Assembly (NCBI GenBank): GCA_963807865.1
Contig: CAWEDK010000013.1
Span: 62,001 to 126,000, forward strand
Length of the DNA stretch: 64,000 nucleotides
From: VAZQ01 sp963807865
GTDB lineage: Bacteria; Pseudomonadota; Alphaproteobacteria; Rhizobiales; Xanthobacteraceae
Direction of reading: 5' to 3'
Both the position numbers and the translations under genes were made by a program. The first letter of the stretch is position 1. Each line of letters begins with the position of its first letter. Shown here one piece after another: positions 7,866 through 17,912 of this stretch. A model generated the notes under the pieces. That model was given only the letters and a program-made list of their open reading frames with translations, was not told where the DNA came from and ran no database searches.

Positions 7866-7950
7866 CCAGAGCGGTTGTCCCCCCAACCCCCAACCGCTTC
7901 TGAGAGTTCTGAAAGCCCCGCCTCCCCCCGGCGGGGTTTTCGCTTTTTGG
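7866..7950 (+). ncRNA. Candidate small RNA with C-rich loop and terminator
   Basis: The first hairpin is AGCGGTTG (7870-7877) paired perfectly with CAACCGCT (7891-7898), presenting a 13-nt loop TCCCCCCAACCCC. A short linker then leads to a strong terminator stem at 7911-7941. A single-stranded C-rich loop can pair with Shine-Dalgarno sequences, as described for alphaproteobacterial sRNA groups such as alpha-r14 and the CcsR/cuckoo RNAs. The resemblance is by logic, not by alignment. The promoter and the true 5' end are not clear. Confidence 0.5.
7911..7948 (+). terminator. Strong Rho-independent terminator
   Basis: Twelve-base stem GAAAGCCCCGCC/GGCGGGGTTTTC (one G-T pair), a loop of Cs, followed by GCTTTTT. 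It ends the candidate sRNA at 7866. Confidence 0.75.
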
Positions 7951-8224
7951 GGCGTTGGGGCGCGCCTATGTTGGACGGAGATGCGGTCGCGTCACCAAGA
8001 ACTACCTTGGCTGCAGCTCCACGTGCCGTACAGCCTGAGCGTGCCGGCCGCGATTCCGAACTTCCAGCCAAGCTTTAACATCTGCTCGACCGACCCCGCC
8101 GACACGATCGTGCCGAGTGACGGCGCGCGGGAACTGGTCAACATGCGATGGGTCTCGTGCCCTCCTGGTGGCGTCTCTCAAGGAGAGAGGAACTTGAATC
8201 TGGCGATTTCCGGCATCCCATTCG

Positions 8225-9205
8225 CTATCGCGTATTGATTCCAACGCTGGTCACGAGGTCACGCCATTTTTTTAAGTCGCTTTCAATTTTTCGAGCAAGG
8301 TCGGCCGGTGGTCCCGGTTCGGCAACCGTGCCCTGCTTCAAGAGCGCTTCGCGGATATCCGGAGAACTTAGGGCCGCGGTAAATTCACGATTTAATTTCG
8401 CGACGATGGCGGGCGGCGTCCCGACCGGCGCAGCGATGCCCAGCCACAAGGCCACATCGAATCCCTCAAGGCCCGCCTCCGCTAACGTCGGAATATCCCC
8501 CAGCAACGGGAGTCGCTTGGCTCCTGTCGTAGCTAGTGCGCGAAGTTTGCCTTCACGGATCAGCGGAATAGCCGGTGGGATTGTGCTGAACTGCATTTCG
8601 ACGCGTCCGGCAACCACATCGACCACGGCCTGCGCAGACGAGCGATAAGACACCTGATTGATCTCGATGCCGGCCTGGTGAGCAAACAGGACACCCGCAA
8701 GATGTCCCAAGCTGGTCGTGCCGAACGCGGCGTTGTTCAATTGCTTTGGCTTCGATTTGGCCAGTTGTACCAGTTCGGCGACCGTCTTGACGGGCAACCC
8801 TGGATATACAGCGAGCACATAAGGCGAGCTTCCGAGCATCGAAATCGGCACGAAATCCTTGACCGGATCGTAAGACAGGTTTGGATTGAAGATACTCGCG
8901 ATGCCATGAGTGCTGGTCGTAACCATGCCGATGGTGTAGCCGTCAGGTTCTGCGCGGGCCAAAGCCTCGCATGCGACCGTGCCTCCTGCGGCCGGCCGAT
9001 TGTCGATCACGAATTGCTGCCCCAGACGCTCGGCGAGCCTCTGCGTGACGATGCGGGCCACCGTGTCACCCGCGCTTCCGGGCGCCGCCGTGAGAATCAC
9101 ACGAATCACGCGCTGCGGCCAAACCGCATCGTCCGCGATGGCTTGCGCCGTTAAATTTGTCGCCGCCATCAACAGCGTGATTAGCATTGGGACGATGCGC
9201 GTCAT
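8225..9205 (-). CDS. Bug-family periplasmic solute receptor
   Basis: 326-residue tripartite tricarboxylate transporter (TTT) receptor. After a Sec signal (~24 residues) come the family marks: RVILTAAPGSAGDTVARI, a conserved ENRP-like VIDNRPAAGG, EPDGYTIG and the C-terminal helix pair ending SDLKKWRDLV. Bug proteins bind carboxylates through waters in a shallow cleft and normally hand them to TctA/TctB, which are absent here. The gene lies 29 bp downstream of the amidohydrolase at 9235-10191 in the same direction, so the two are probably one transcript. Ligand unknown, perhaps the substrate of that hydrolase. Confidence 0.9.
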   Translation of the reverse strand: MTRIVPMLITLLMAATNLTAQAIADDAVWPQRVIRVILTAAPGSAGDTVARIVTQRLAERLGQQFVIDNRPAAGGTVACEALARAEPDGYTIGMVTTSTHGIASIFNPNLSYDPVKDFVPISMLGSSPYVLAVYPGLPVKTVAELVQLAKSKPKQLNNAAFGTTSLGHLAGVLFAHQAGIEINQVSYRSSAQAVVDVVAGRVEMQFSTIPPAIPLIREGKLRALATTGAKRLPLLGDIPTLAEAGLEGFDVALWLGIAAPVGTPPAIVAKLNREFTAALSSPDIREALLKQGTVAEPGPPADLARKIESDLKKWRDLVTSVGINTR

Positions 9206-9234
9206 TGGCCCTCCCTTGGGCGTTTCGTTGCCGC

Positions 9235-10191
9235 TTAGATCTTCAGAAGTTTCTTGGCATTCTCATAGTAGACCTTGCGCTCATCCTCCGGTGACAGTTT
9301 GAGGTCCTTGATCAGCTGTACGCCCTCGACCTTGAGCGATTTCAGCGGCGGTGCATCGGTTCCAAAGACAAAACGGTCGGCTCCGACCGTTTCAAGAGCG
9401 CAGCGCGCGCCGGGCAACCAGTAGCACGTCGATTCCAAATACATCATTTTCAAGTAATGACTGGGTGGATGCTTGATGAGCATCGGTTCGTAGGCGCCCA
9501 GGAAAAACGCTTCGTCCTGCAGTCGGTAGGCATAGTCCATCCGCCCGATCATCTCACAAATGCCGCCGCCGAGGTGAGTGCCGACGAGCTTGAGCGTTGG
9601 AAACCTCTCGAAAAGGCCGCGCACAATGCAGCGCGCGATCGCGAGCGCACCGTCCATCGGACGGCCGATGCTTGACGCGAGCCGGTAATCCCGCATTCGC
9701 TCCTCGCCGAAGCCAACCGACGGCGGATGCACCACCACCGGTACGTCAAGCTCGACGGCGAGTTGAAAGAAGGGCAACGCCTCGTCGTCGTCGGGATACT
9801 GCCCTTGCAAGCTCGATGTGATCCAGGCGCCCCTGAGCCCGTCCTCCTTGATGGCGCGTTCGAACTCGCGGTGAAAACGATCGTCGCCATACGGAACAGT
9901 CGCTGCAAACCCGTAGATGCAATCATATTTCTCTTGTTGCGCCGCAACAAACCGGTTGTGCCGCTTGACGGTTTCGAGCTGCTGCTCTCGATCCATGTCG
10001 CGCATATTGTGCAAGGGATTGCTGATCACAGAGATGTCGACACCTCCGATCTTCTGAGCTTCCAGCACGTTCTCGATAGTGTTGGGAACCGCACGGTCTT
10101 GCCCCGCCCGAATTCCCGCATGGAATTTGGTCCCGGTGAAGCTGCCTTGATCCGCTGGTGCAAGCACATGCGTGTGAAAGTCGATGATCAT
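9235..10191 (-). CDS. Amidohydrolase family protein (ACMSD-like)
   Basis: 318 residues from ATG 10191. A TTG four codons upstream is possible but lacks a better ribosome site. Amidohydrolase-2 metal motifs appear in order: DFHTHVLAP near the N terminus, VVVHPPSVGF mid-chain, LVGTHLGGG and VFGTDAPP. The HxH, two later His and the Asp are the usual zinc ligands of ACMSD, gamma-resorcylate decarboxylase and 4-oxalomesaconate-type hydrolases. It is probably cytoplasmic, acting in decarboxylation or hydrolysis of an aromatic-derived acid. It heads the operon with the Bug receptor at 8225. Confidence 0.88.
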   Translation of the reverse strand: MIIDFHTHVLAPADQGSFTGTKFHAGIRAGQDRAVPNTIENVLEAQKIGGVDISVISNPLHNMRDMDREQQLETVKRHNRFVAAQQEKYDCIYGFAATVPYGDDRFHREFERAIKEDGLRGAWITSSLQGQYPDDDEALPFFQLAVELDVPVVVHPPSVGFGEERMRDYRLASSIGRPMDGALAIARCIVRGLFERFPTLKLVGTHLGGGICEMIGRMDYAYRLQDEAFFLGAYEPMLIKHPPSHYLKMMYLESTCYWLPGARCALETVGADRFVFGTDAPPLKSLKVEGVQLIKDLKLSPEDERKVYYENAKKLLKI

Positions 10192-10371
10192 CTTTCCACT
10201 CAATCAATTCTGGATTTTTTGACCGACTGCTTCGTCAGGATTGTATACAACAGCATTTGCCGATGCAGCGGCGTCGGCGGCTGAATTTCTCTCGCCGCCG
10301 CAGGCCCCATTTGCGAGAATGCTTTGACGGCTGGAGCAGCCACGACGGCCCAGGGACAAATCGGACGCGAT

Positions 10372-11839
10372 ATGACCAACTCTGGCCCTGCCAAAAGTCA
10401 CGCGATGCGCTTCGTCGAGCACAATGCAGCAGCGCTCGCGCGGCTGGGCGACATGATCTTCTATTACGGCGAGCTCGGCATGCAGGAGTTCCGGACCAGT
10501 CGAGCTTCTCACTGGGACGCTGGAGCACGGCGGCTTCGAGGTCGTGCGCGAGCTCTCGGGATTTCCAACCGGCTTCATGGCGCGTTTTGGCTCTGGCGAC
10601 ACCGGTGATCGCGCTCCATTGCGAATTCGATGGCAATCCGGGCAACTCGCAGGTCCCGGGAATCGCCGAGCGCAAGTGAGATCGTGCCGGGCGCGCCCGG
10701 ACATTGCGAGGGTCACAACGTCAACGCCGCCGTCACGATCACGGCGGCGCTGGCGATCAAGTCTGCGATGAAATCGCTGGGACTGTCCGGCACGCTGAAG
10801 GTGTTCGGCGCGCCGGCCGAGGAGCAATTGATCAGCCGGCCGTATTTCGTCCGCGACGGGCACTTCGATGACGTCGACATCGCGTTCCATTCGCACATTC
10901 TGGATGAATTCAAGACCGAGTTCGGGCTGGCGCAGCTCGGCATGATGTCGGTGCAGTTCACCTTCCTGGGCATGTCGGCGCATTCGGCGATGTCGCCGTG
11001 GGAGGGCCGGGACGCGCTCGACGCGGCGGTGCTGATGGATGTCGGCATGGCGCAGTTCCGCGAGCACATGAAGCCCGGCATGTCGGCGCACCGGGTTTCA
11101 CCGAGGGCGGAACGCAGCCCAACGTCATCCCGGCCCGTACCACCTGCTGGTGGTTCTTCCGCGACCGCAGCCCGGAGGGCGTCCGCGCCCTGTTCGAGCA
11201 GGGCGAGCGGGTGGCGCGCGGCGCCGCCATGATGGCGAACTGCGATGTCGAGACGACGATCATGGCCGGCGTCTGGCCGGTGCGCGGCAACGAAACGATC
11301 GCGCGCGTCATTCAGAGCAATATCGACGCCGTCGGCATGCCGGGCTGGAATGCGGGCGAGCAGGAGTTCGCGCGGGAGCTCCAGCAAGGGGCCGGGAAGC
11401 CGCAGACGGGATTGCGCAACTCGATCACGCCGCTGACCGGGCCGTGCGAGCCGATCATGGCCTCCAACGACTGCGGCGACGTGTCCTGGGTCGTGCCGAT
11501 GGGCCGCGTCTGGTTTCCCGGCAATATTCCGCATGCTGCGTTTCACCACTGGTCCGCCGGCGCGGCGCTCACGACGTCGATCGCGCACAAGGGTGCGCTC
11601 GCCGGAGCGAAGGCGCTGTCCGCCTCGGCGCTCGACTTTCTGACGTCGGTCGATGCGGTTGACGAAGCCTGGAAGAGCTTCGCGGCCGAGATCGCGGGCG
11701 TCAGTACAAGTCCCTGCTGCCCGCGACGCAACAGCCGCCCGTGGAGCTCAACCGCGCGCTCATGGAGCGTTACCGGCCGCTCATGGAGCCGCACTACCTG
11801 CACGGGTCCCCGGAATTCGCCGAGCTTGAAACGGCATGA
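10372..11839 (+). pseudogene. M20-family amidohydrolase (AbgB-like), multiply frameshifted
   Basis: Pieced together from all three frames, this reads as a peptidase M20D/AbgB relative of about 480 residues. These enzymes hydrolyse N-acyl or aminobenzoyl-amino acids with a two-metal site. Recognisable parts are ARLGDMIFYYGELGMQEF, the metal region LHCEFDGNPG, GHCEGHNVNAAVT (the GHxCGHN equivalent), APAEEQLISRPYF, SAHSAMSPWEGRDALDA and a C-terminal LMERYRPLMEPHYLHG. Frame changes fall near 10501, 10600, 10673, 11097 and 11697. The first three are each cured by removing one base, the last two by adding one. The downstream Bug gene (59 bp on) suggests a receptor-hydrolase cassette. Confidence 0.75.
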
Positions 11840-11898
11840 AGTTTGTATCCGATTTGTCTTCGAGGCGTTGCAAAGCTCATCCCCGAGAAGGAACAAGT

Positions 11899-12910
11899 AT
11901 GTCCACTACCCGACGCATGTTGAATCTAAGCCTGCCGGCGTCCTTGGCCTCTGCGCTCGTCTCCGGATGCGATCTGGGTTGCTCCCTCTCCGCTTGCCGC
12001 ACAGGACTATCCATCGCGCAGCATCCGGCTGGTCGTTCCCTTCCCGGCGGGCGGCGGCACCGACGCGGTCGCGCGCATCCTCGGGCCGAAGCTTAGCGAG
12101 GCGCTCAAGCAGACCGTCATTATCGACAATATCGGCGGGGCTTCGGGCTCGCTCGGGCACGAAGCGGTCGCGCGCGCTGCTGCCGATGGCTACACGCTCC
12201 TCATGGCAACTGCCAGCACGATCGCTACCAATCCGCTGATCAGCAAAGTGCCGTGGGATCCGATCAAGAGCTTCACGCCGGTATCGATGCTGGTGGTCGA
12301 TCCGATGCCGCTCATCCTCAATCCATCGCTGCCGGCCAATAATGTCAAGGAACTCGTGGCGCTCGCCAAGTCCAAGCCGGGCGAACTTACCATGGCGTCG
12401 TTTGGAACCGGCTCGGTGCCGCACCTCGCGGGCGAACTGTTCAATATCGTGGCCGAAACAAAGATGCTGCACGTGCCCTACAAGGGCGGAGCCCAGGCGC
12501 TTAACGACATAATGGGCGGCCACGTGTCGCTGATGTTCAATTCGGTCGGCGCAGTCGCCGGGCCGGTCGCCTCCGGCAAGGTGAAGCTGATCGCGATCGG
12601 TGCCGGCAAACGCAGCATCGGCCTGCCCGACACCCCGACCGTGAAGGAGTCGGGCCTGCCGGAGTTCGAGGCTTCCACCTGGATCGGACTTTATGGTCCC
12701 GCCAATCTTCCGAAGCCCATTGTCGACCGGCTGTCCAAGGCAATCATCGCGATCCTCGAGCAACCCGACGTGCAGGAACGTCTGATCAAGATGGGAATGG
12801 ACGTGAGCAGCGGCACGCCGGAGGAACTCACGCAATCGCTCGAGCGCGATCTCAAACTGTGGGGCAAAACCGTGCGCGAGGCGAACATCCAGGCGAGCGG
12901 CGCGAACTAA
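11899..12910 (+). CDS. Bug-family periplasmic solute receptor, one frameshift in signal region
   Basis: TTT receptor starting at ATG 11899 (MSTTRRMLNLSLPASLASAL). One extra base near 11960 moves the frame within the signal peptide; the mature part then continues as AQDYPSRSIRLVVPFPAGGG, DNIGGASGSLGHEAVARA and ADGYTLLMATASTIATN to the stop at 12910. All the rest is intact and typical for the family. It follows the broken M20 hydrolase on the same strand and is convergent with the hydrolase at 12957. The ligand may be an acylated amino acid related to that hydrolase, which is inference. Confidence 0.85.
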
Positions 12911-12956
12911 CTCGGGTCGCAATGCGACACGCGTCGTCGGAGAAGGAGCGAGGACG

Positions 12957-13818
12957 TCAGTCCCGCGCCAGACCGATCAGCGCGCGCGTCAACACATGCT
13001 CTGGCTCGGCCAGCCGCTCGATCACCGAAAAGTGGTGGTCGCCGGGGCTGAGCAGAACGCGAGCATCGTGGCCGCGTGACACGCACTTGCGGCAGAAGGA
13101 TTCCGCCTGCGCGAGGTATCCAGACGTCTCGTCGGCGCCCGCCGCGATCACGAGCCGCACCGCCGGGTCGAGCGGCGGATTGCATGCCGGGCTGGCGTCG
13201 CGGACGAGTTCGCCGTCGGTCGAGTCCCATGTCGAGATAACGCTCATGCCGGCTGTGCGGCTCCATGTCGTAGGAGCCGCTGATAAGCAGCGCGCCACGG
13301 ACCGGCGACCGTGGCAAGCCGTGCCTCGCGAAGTCGTGAGACAGCGCCATGCCGCAAAGTTGGGCACCGGCCGAATGGCCGCAGACAGCCAGGCGGGCGG
13401 GATCGCCGCCATGCTGCGCGGCATTGCGGACCGTCCAGGCAATGGCCTCCGCGGCTTCCTCCATCATCCGGCGCAGCGAAACGTCCGGATGCAGATCATA
13501 GCCGACCAGGATCGTAAGAATTCCGGCGGCGACAAGCGGCCCGGCGACGAACGAGAAATGCTCCTTGGATTGATAGCGCCAGGCGCCGCCGTGCCAGAAC
13601 AGAACAATCGGGGCGTCCGTTCGAGAGCCCGGAAAGATGTCGAGCGTCTGCCGTGGACCGGGGCCGTAGCGCACGTTGCGGACCGATCTCAGGCGCTGCC
13701 GCGCCGCTTCGCTCCGCTCCCAATAGCGCGCGACGAAATTCTGTCCATCGGGAACGGCCGCCCGCATATCGAAGTTATGCCGGATCTCCGCCGGCGTCAT
13801 GTCTCTCCAGCTTTTCAT
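12957..13818 (-). CDS. Alpha/beta hydrolase, kynurenine-formamidase-like, one frameshift
   Basis: Serine hydrolase of about 286 residues from ATG 13818. It shows the oxyanion motif FWHGGAWRYQSK, nucleophile motif AVCGHSAGAQL, and late His in SPGDHHFSVIERL. This HGG/GHSAG/DHHF set matches arylformamidase (KynB/AFMID) and related esterases. The frame changes near 13225; removing one C after GLGLD-like MGLD joins it to DGELVRDASPACNPPLD and the native C terminus. It is likely cytoplasmic. It is convergent with the preceding Bug gene. Substrate unproven; other small-ester hydrolases share the motifs. Confidence 0.78.
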
Positions 13819-13932
13819 TTGGCTAATGGGCGGTCCCGCCAAGCGCCTTCGCGGTCGAGAGGTTGATCAGCTCGAGCTTCTTGCGGACGAGAGCAATGAG
13901 CGCTTCTTCGAGGTCCTGGACTCTCGCAGTCG

Positions 13933-15267
13933 TCAGGTTTTGATCTGAGAACCATTTTGCTCTTTCAGATCTTTTAGCGCAGTAGAATCGAGAGTGAATC
14001 CTTTAAGAACGACGATCCGATCCAATCCGTCGAACCCCGCCTTGGCTGTCTCCTTAAGCCAGATTTCTTTTCCGTCCGGGCGAGAGAAGCGGAAGGTCAC
14101 GTCATAAGATGGATGTTCAGGGCTTAAGCGGTTGATGAGCGATCTCAAGCGCTCGCGGTCCTCCACATGCACTCGTGCAAGAAAATCGATCGAGCCAAAG
14201 GTCCGTTTCGGATCGAACCCCAGGACTTGAGCCGCGTTGGTGCTTCGTTGCACGGTGTCGGTGTTCATATCCCAGATAAACGTGGTGGTACCGCTTGCTA
14301 CTAGCACTTCCTGCAGCTGCGCTGTGATATCCGCGAGTTCGCCTGCTTGTTTCCGCCGCTCGGCGAAAAGCGCCGCAACAACGAGCGCGCATACCGCGAC
14401 AGCCAAAATGCTCAAACGAGCGGCAAAAACTCGGTCCCCCATATCCCATCCCGGACTGCCAAAATGACCGATGCCCATCGTGGTCGTTAGAACGATTGCG
14501 AGAGTAACAATGAATGTTGCTCCAGCTGCAAAGAGTGGGCCGCAGCGCGCAGCGACCCATATTATGACCGGAAAGAAGAGCGCGACCGGCAGGACGGTCG
14601 CCCAAGGGCCGGGCGGGAGCGCCATCGCAATTGCGCACATGACAATGAGCGTAACCAGCCCGGCCAGCCCTTCGAAAACTTCGCTACGCTTTAGTGGTTC
14701 ATGAATTGTCGACGCCAAGCCAATTATCAGCGGCGCTATCGTAACGATCCCAAGCGCATCGGATGCAAACCAATTTCGCCAAGTCACGAGAATCGAAACT
14801 CTTGGATCGTAAAAGATCGCAAAGCCAATAGCGCCGCCGATTCCGGACAGCGCCGCCGCGACGGCAGCCGCACCCAGTAGCCCTAAGACGTGGCTCAATC
14901 GCTTCAGATTGAACGGCGAGCCAAAGTAGCTTTCGATGAGAGCGGCGGCTAATACGGCCTCTGCCGCATTACACAGCGCGAAGGTGACTGCGCCGAAAAG
15001 ATTTCGATCGCCCATCAAATTGGCGACGATCGTCGCACTAATTGTCCCGGCCACAACGGCCCAACGAGCACTTGCTCCGATCGCAACGAGTGTACCCGCA
15101 GCAACACCCGCAGCCGGCCAAAAGACCGCGACTCCATCGGGCGTCAGCAACGCAAGACTCATCTTTGCGGCTAAGACGTAAAAGCAGAAGACCGCGACTG
15201 CGAGCCAAACTGCTCTTGTCATCTTCTGTCGCGAGACAGCCGTGTCGTTTGGTTTAACCGGGCTCAC
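13933..15267 (-). CDS. MASE1 membrane sensor with PAS domain, no output domain
   Basis: 444 residues. Roughly residues 15-300 form eight or more hydrophobic helices of MASE1 type (CFYVLAAKMSLALL, VAVFWPAAGVAAG). A linker and a PAS domain (~325-440: TFIWDMNTDTVQRSTNAAQV, VHVEDRERLRSLI, FRFSRPDGKEIW) follow. MASE1 proteins normally end in histidine kinase or GGDEF/EAL modules; none follows here. After the stop another frame reads LTTARVQDLEEALIALVRKK, so a frame change may hide a short extra tail. The GTG start at 15267 overlaps the stop of the truncated receptor gene upstream (GTGA), indicating coupling. Confidence 0.82.
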   Translation of the reverse strand: MSPVKPNDTAVSRQKMTRAVWLAVAVFCFYVLAAKMSLALLTPDGVAVFWPAAGVAAGTLVAIGASARWAVVAGTISATIVANLMGDRNLFGAVTFALCNAAEAVLAAALIESYFGSPFNLKRLSHVLGLLGAAAVAAALSGIGGAIGFAIFYDPRVSILVTWRNWFASDALGIVTIAPLIIGLASTIHEPLKRSEVFEGLAGLVTLIVMCAIAMALPPGPWATVLPVALFFPVIIWVAARCGPLFAAGATFIVTLAIVLTTTMGIGHFGSPGWDMGDRVFAARLSILAVAVCALVVAALFAERRKQAGELADITAQLQEVLVASGTTTFIWDMNTDTVQRSTNAAQVLGFDPKRTFGSIDFLARVHVEDRERLRSLINRLSPEHPSYDVTFRFSRPDGKEIWLKETAKAGFDGLDRIVVLKGFTLDSTALKDLKEQNGSQIKT

Positions 15268-15761
15268 TCAACCACCTCGTCGGCGCGCGCGAGAAAATCG
15301 GCGGAAGGTCGACCCCCGATCGCTTTCGCGGCTTTCAAGTTGACGGCAAATTCGTACTTGGTCAGCGCCTGCACCAGCAGGTCGGCGGGTTTCTCGCCGC
15401 GGAGGATACGGTCGACATAGCCGGCGGCTCCGCGCCATTGATCGATCTGATCCGGCCCGTACGACAGTAGACCACCGTCGGTCGCAGGTGCTGATTGCAC
15501 CAGCACGGCCGCCGGGGCGTTCCCGCGATGGGCGTTGCCGTCGCCCCAGCGATCGTCGTAGCGAATACTGCGCATATCGACCCAACCAAGGCCCTGGAGC
15601 CCTCTGCGGAATGCATCCATGCGGGTTTGGCCGGCGCGATCCGTTTCCGCATAGGCAGCGAGCAGAACGCCGACGCGACGCATCCGCTCCTGCGCGAGAG
15701 CGGACAAAGGCCAAATTGCCGTCGCACTGCAGGCCACCTTGAGAAAAGCACGTCGCCGCAT
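15264..15761 (-). pseudogene. PF04392-type ABC substrate-binding protein with internal deletion
   Basis: 165 residues against about 330 for the family. The N part (RRRAFLKVACSATAIWPLSA, RRVGVLLAAYAETD, FRRGLQGLGWVDMRSIRY) and the C part (GGLLSYGPDQIDQWRGAAGY, ILRGEKPADLLVQ, KYEFAVNLKAAKAIGG, FLARADEVVE) match the intact relative at 20269-21261. About 150 central residues are missing. The junction keeps the frame open. Start taken as ATG 15761 after GGCGGAAG. It overlaps the MASE1-PAS gene by four bases, so it may still be translated as the first gene of that pair. A functional ligand cleft is unlikely. Confidence 0.72.
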
Positions 15762-15791
15762 TGCTTCCGCCCGAGCTGTAACCCGCGCCAA

Positions 15792-16154
15792 TAAGAACAG
15801 GAAACCCGGACCAGCGGAATGGTCAACGTCTTAATTTGCGCTGCGGAAAGGCGGCGAATGCCGGCTCAGGATTGGGAGCAGCCCAGGCGAACCAAATCCT
15901 AGTGTCTGCTTTGCGAACAGAGCAGACTCCAGGCGCCCAAAGTATGCCGGCCTTCGCACTAGCGCTCGAACGTTGCTTTAGGCCCCGCCCCCCGGAAGTT
16001 GTCCTACCGGGATCGCACCACAGGCCTCAGCTCCGGTGAGGAATATGCCAGCATCGCTCATCCATACCGGTAACAGGCATCAGAAGGCTGATCGCGGCAT
16101 CTGTTAAGGCCGCTCCCGTATCAGCCGTGTCCCTTGAACGACTTATTTACAATC
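15792..16154. other. Intergenic stretch with nothing recognised
   Basis: Between the truncated receptor gene and the sulfhydrylase stop. Short open frames exist on both strands but none has a family match, good start or membrane/signal pattern. No terminator hairpin with a T tract was seen. Confidence 0.5.
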
Positions 16155-17475
16155 TCATGCCGCCTTGGATACCCGCTGCGCCGTCGCCATCTCCAGGGCC
16201 TGGTCAAGATCGGCGATAATATCATCGATATGCTCGATGCCAACAGAGAGGCGGACGTAGCCAGGCGTCACGCCACTGGCGAGCTGATTGGCTGGACTCA
16301 GTTGCGAATGTGTCGTGCTGGCCGGATGGATTGCCAGGGATCGCGCATCGCCGATGTTCGCGACGTGATAAAAGAGCTTCAGCGCGTCGATAAAGCGGGC
16401 GCCTGCCTCGCGCCCCTGCTTGAGCTCAAATCCAACGATCCCTCCAAAACCCGTGAGATATGTATTCGCGCGCCGGCGTTGCTCGGCTTCTTCGTGCAAG
16501 CCCGCGTAGATGACGCGCGCTATTTCCGGACGGCGTTGAAGATGAAGCGCGACCGCTGTTGCGTTGCGGCAGTGCTCTCTCAATCGAAGCGGCAGCGTCT
16601 CCAGCCCCTGAATGAACTGGAAAGCATTGAAGGGACTCATGCACATGCCCATGTCACGCAGCAGCACGACGCGAGCTCGGATGATGTAGGCAATGGGGCC
16701 CAGGGGTTTCACCGCCTCGGTCCACACCGCACCGTGGTAGCTGGGATCCGGCGCATTGAGGGTCGGGAAACGCTCCTTGTGCGCCGCCCAATCGAAGTTG
16801 CCGCCGTCGACGATCATGCCACCGATCGAGGTGCCGTGCCCGCCGATATACTTGGTCATCGAGTGGACCACGATGGCCGCACCGTGATCAAATGGCCGGC
16901 AGATAATGGGTGCGGCCGTGTTGTCCATGATGAGCGGCACGCCGAGCGCCCGGCCGATTGCCGCGACTTCACCGATCGGGAACACGGTGAGCTTGGGATT
17001 GGGCAGTGTCTCGGCGTAGAACGCCCGCGTGCGGTCGTCGGTCGCCCGGCGGAACGAATTCGGGATCGGCCGGATCGGCGAAGCGCACGGTAATGCCCAT
17101 GGAAGACAGCGTATTGGCGAACAAATTCCAGGTGCCGCCGTAGAGGTCGGTGGAACTGACGACGTTGTCGCCGGGCTGGCACAGGTTCTGGATCGCCATC
17201 GCCGAGGCCGCCTGGCCGGAACTGACGGCCAAGGCCGCCACGCCGCCTTCCAGCGCCGCCATTTTCTGCTCCAGGGCGTCGCATGTGGGATTCATGATGC
17301 GCGAATAAATGTTGCCGAAGTCCTTGAGCGCGAACAGGTTCGCCGCATGTTCGGTGCTGCGGAACTGGTAGGACGTGGTTTGGAAAATAGGCACAGCCAC
17401 GGCGCCAGTTGCGCCATCGCTACGGGGGCCGGCGTGCAGGACCATGGTCTCGGCGTGGTCGCTCTTAACGGTCAT
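16155..17475 (-). CDS. metY: O-acetylhomoserine aminocarboxypropyltransferase / sulfhydrylase, one frameshift
   Basis: PLP enzyme of about 440 residues that makes homocysteine (or methionine) from O-acetylhomoserine and sulfide (or methanethiol). Start ATG 17475 follows GGAGAAAG. Motifs: NIYSRIMNPT, SSGQAASAMAI, FPIGEVAAIGRALGVPLIMD and the Schiff-base lysine in SMTKYIGGHG. A frame change near 17055 is cured by removing one base, joining FADPADP to NSFRRATDDRTRAFYAE. Length and the Cys/Met-metabolism fold fit MetY rather than MetB/MetC. The nearby MddA-like methyltransferase makes methanethiol/sulfide metabolism a plausible theme. Confidence 0.85.
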
Positions 17476-17610
17476 TGCTTTCTCCAACTCTCGGGATATC
17501 AGAAACTGTTACGGTCGGATTGGTTCAACCATCGTTCGACGGAACGAATTTCAACGCGGATGGTCGAATCGCTCGATGAATGCACTGTGGGAGACGCGTT
17601 CCTCGGACGG

Positions 17611-17835
17611 TCACTCACCGCCAGGCCGAAACGCTTTGCGTGCGGGATCCAGACAGATGCCGTTGCAGGAGCTTGCCGAAGGTACAAAACCGATGACAAG
17701 TGTCCCCGCCCTCGCAGCCTGCTCGAACGTCAGCATCGTGATAGAAACGGCGGACATCGAGATCATTCCGATCAAGAACGTGGCAACGGTGACGAGAATG
17801 TACGTGGATAATTTCGAGCAAACGGTCTTCATCAT
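17611..17835 (-). CDS. Small exported hypothetical protein
   Basis: 74 residues from ATG 17835, with AGAGGAG 8 bases upstream. The N terminus MMKTVCSKLSTYILVTVAT and following hydrophobic stretch form a signal peptide or single membrane anchor, with a likely cut near EQAARAG. The remaining ~30 residues contain two Cys (SASSCNGICLDPARK). No family is recognised. It is upstream, on the same strand, of the sulfhydrylase at 16155-17475 with ~135 bp between. Confidence 0.55.
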   Translation of the reverse strand: MMKTVCSKLSTYILVTVATFLIGMISMSAVSITMLTFEQAARAGTLVIGFVPSASSCNGICLDPARKAFRPGGE

Positions 17836-17912
17836 GATCGCGACTCCTCTGGATTGAGTTGCTTGGCGCGGGATCGATCCGGCGCGCGGGCGCCGTCCGG
17901 CCTCGATGTGCG

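Noticed and set aside
13840..13932. Fragment reading KKLELINLSTAKALGG after the MASE1-PAS stop
   Set aside because: It resembles the C terminus of PF04392 receptors, but it is too short and the preceding residues do not match, so I do not annotate a separate gene. It may be a tail of the MASE1-PAS gene behind a frame error.
17476..17620. SAM-II riboswitch upstream of the MetY gene
   Set aside because: SAM-II elements often precede metY-type genes in alphaproteobacteria, but the conserved pseudoknot core I would expect is not present in this leader on the gene's strand.
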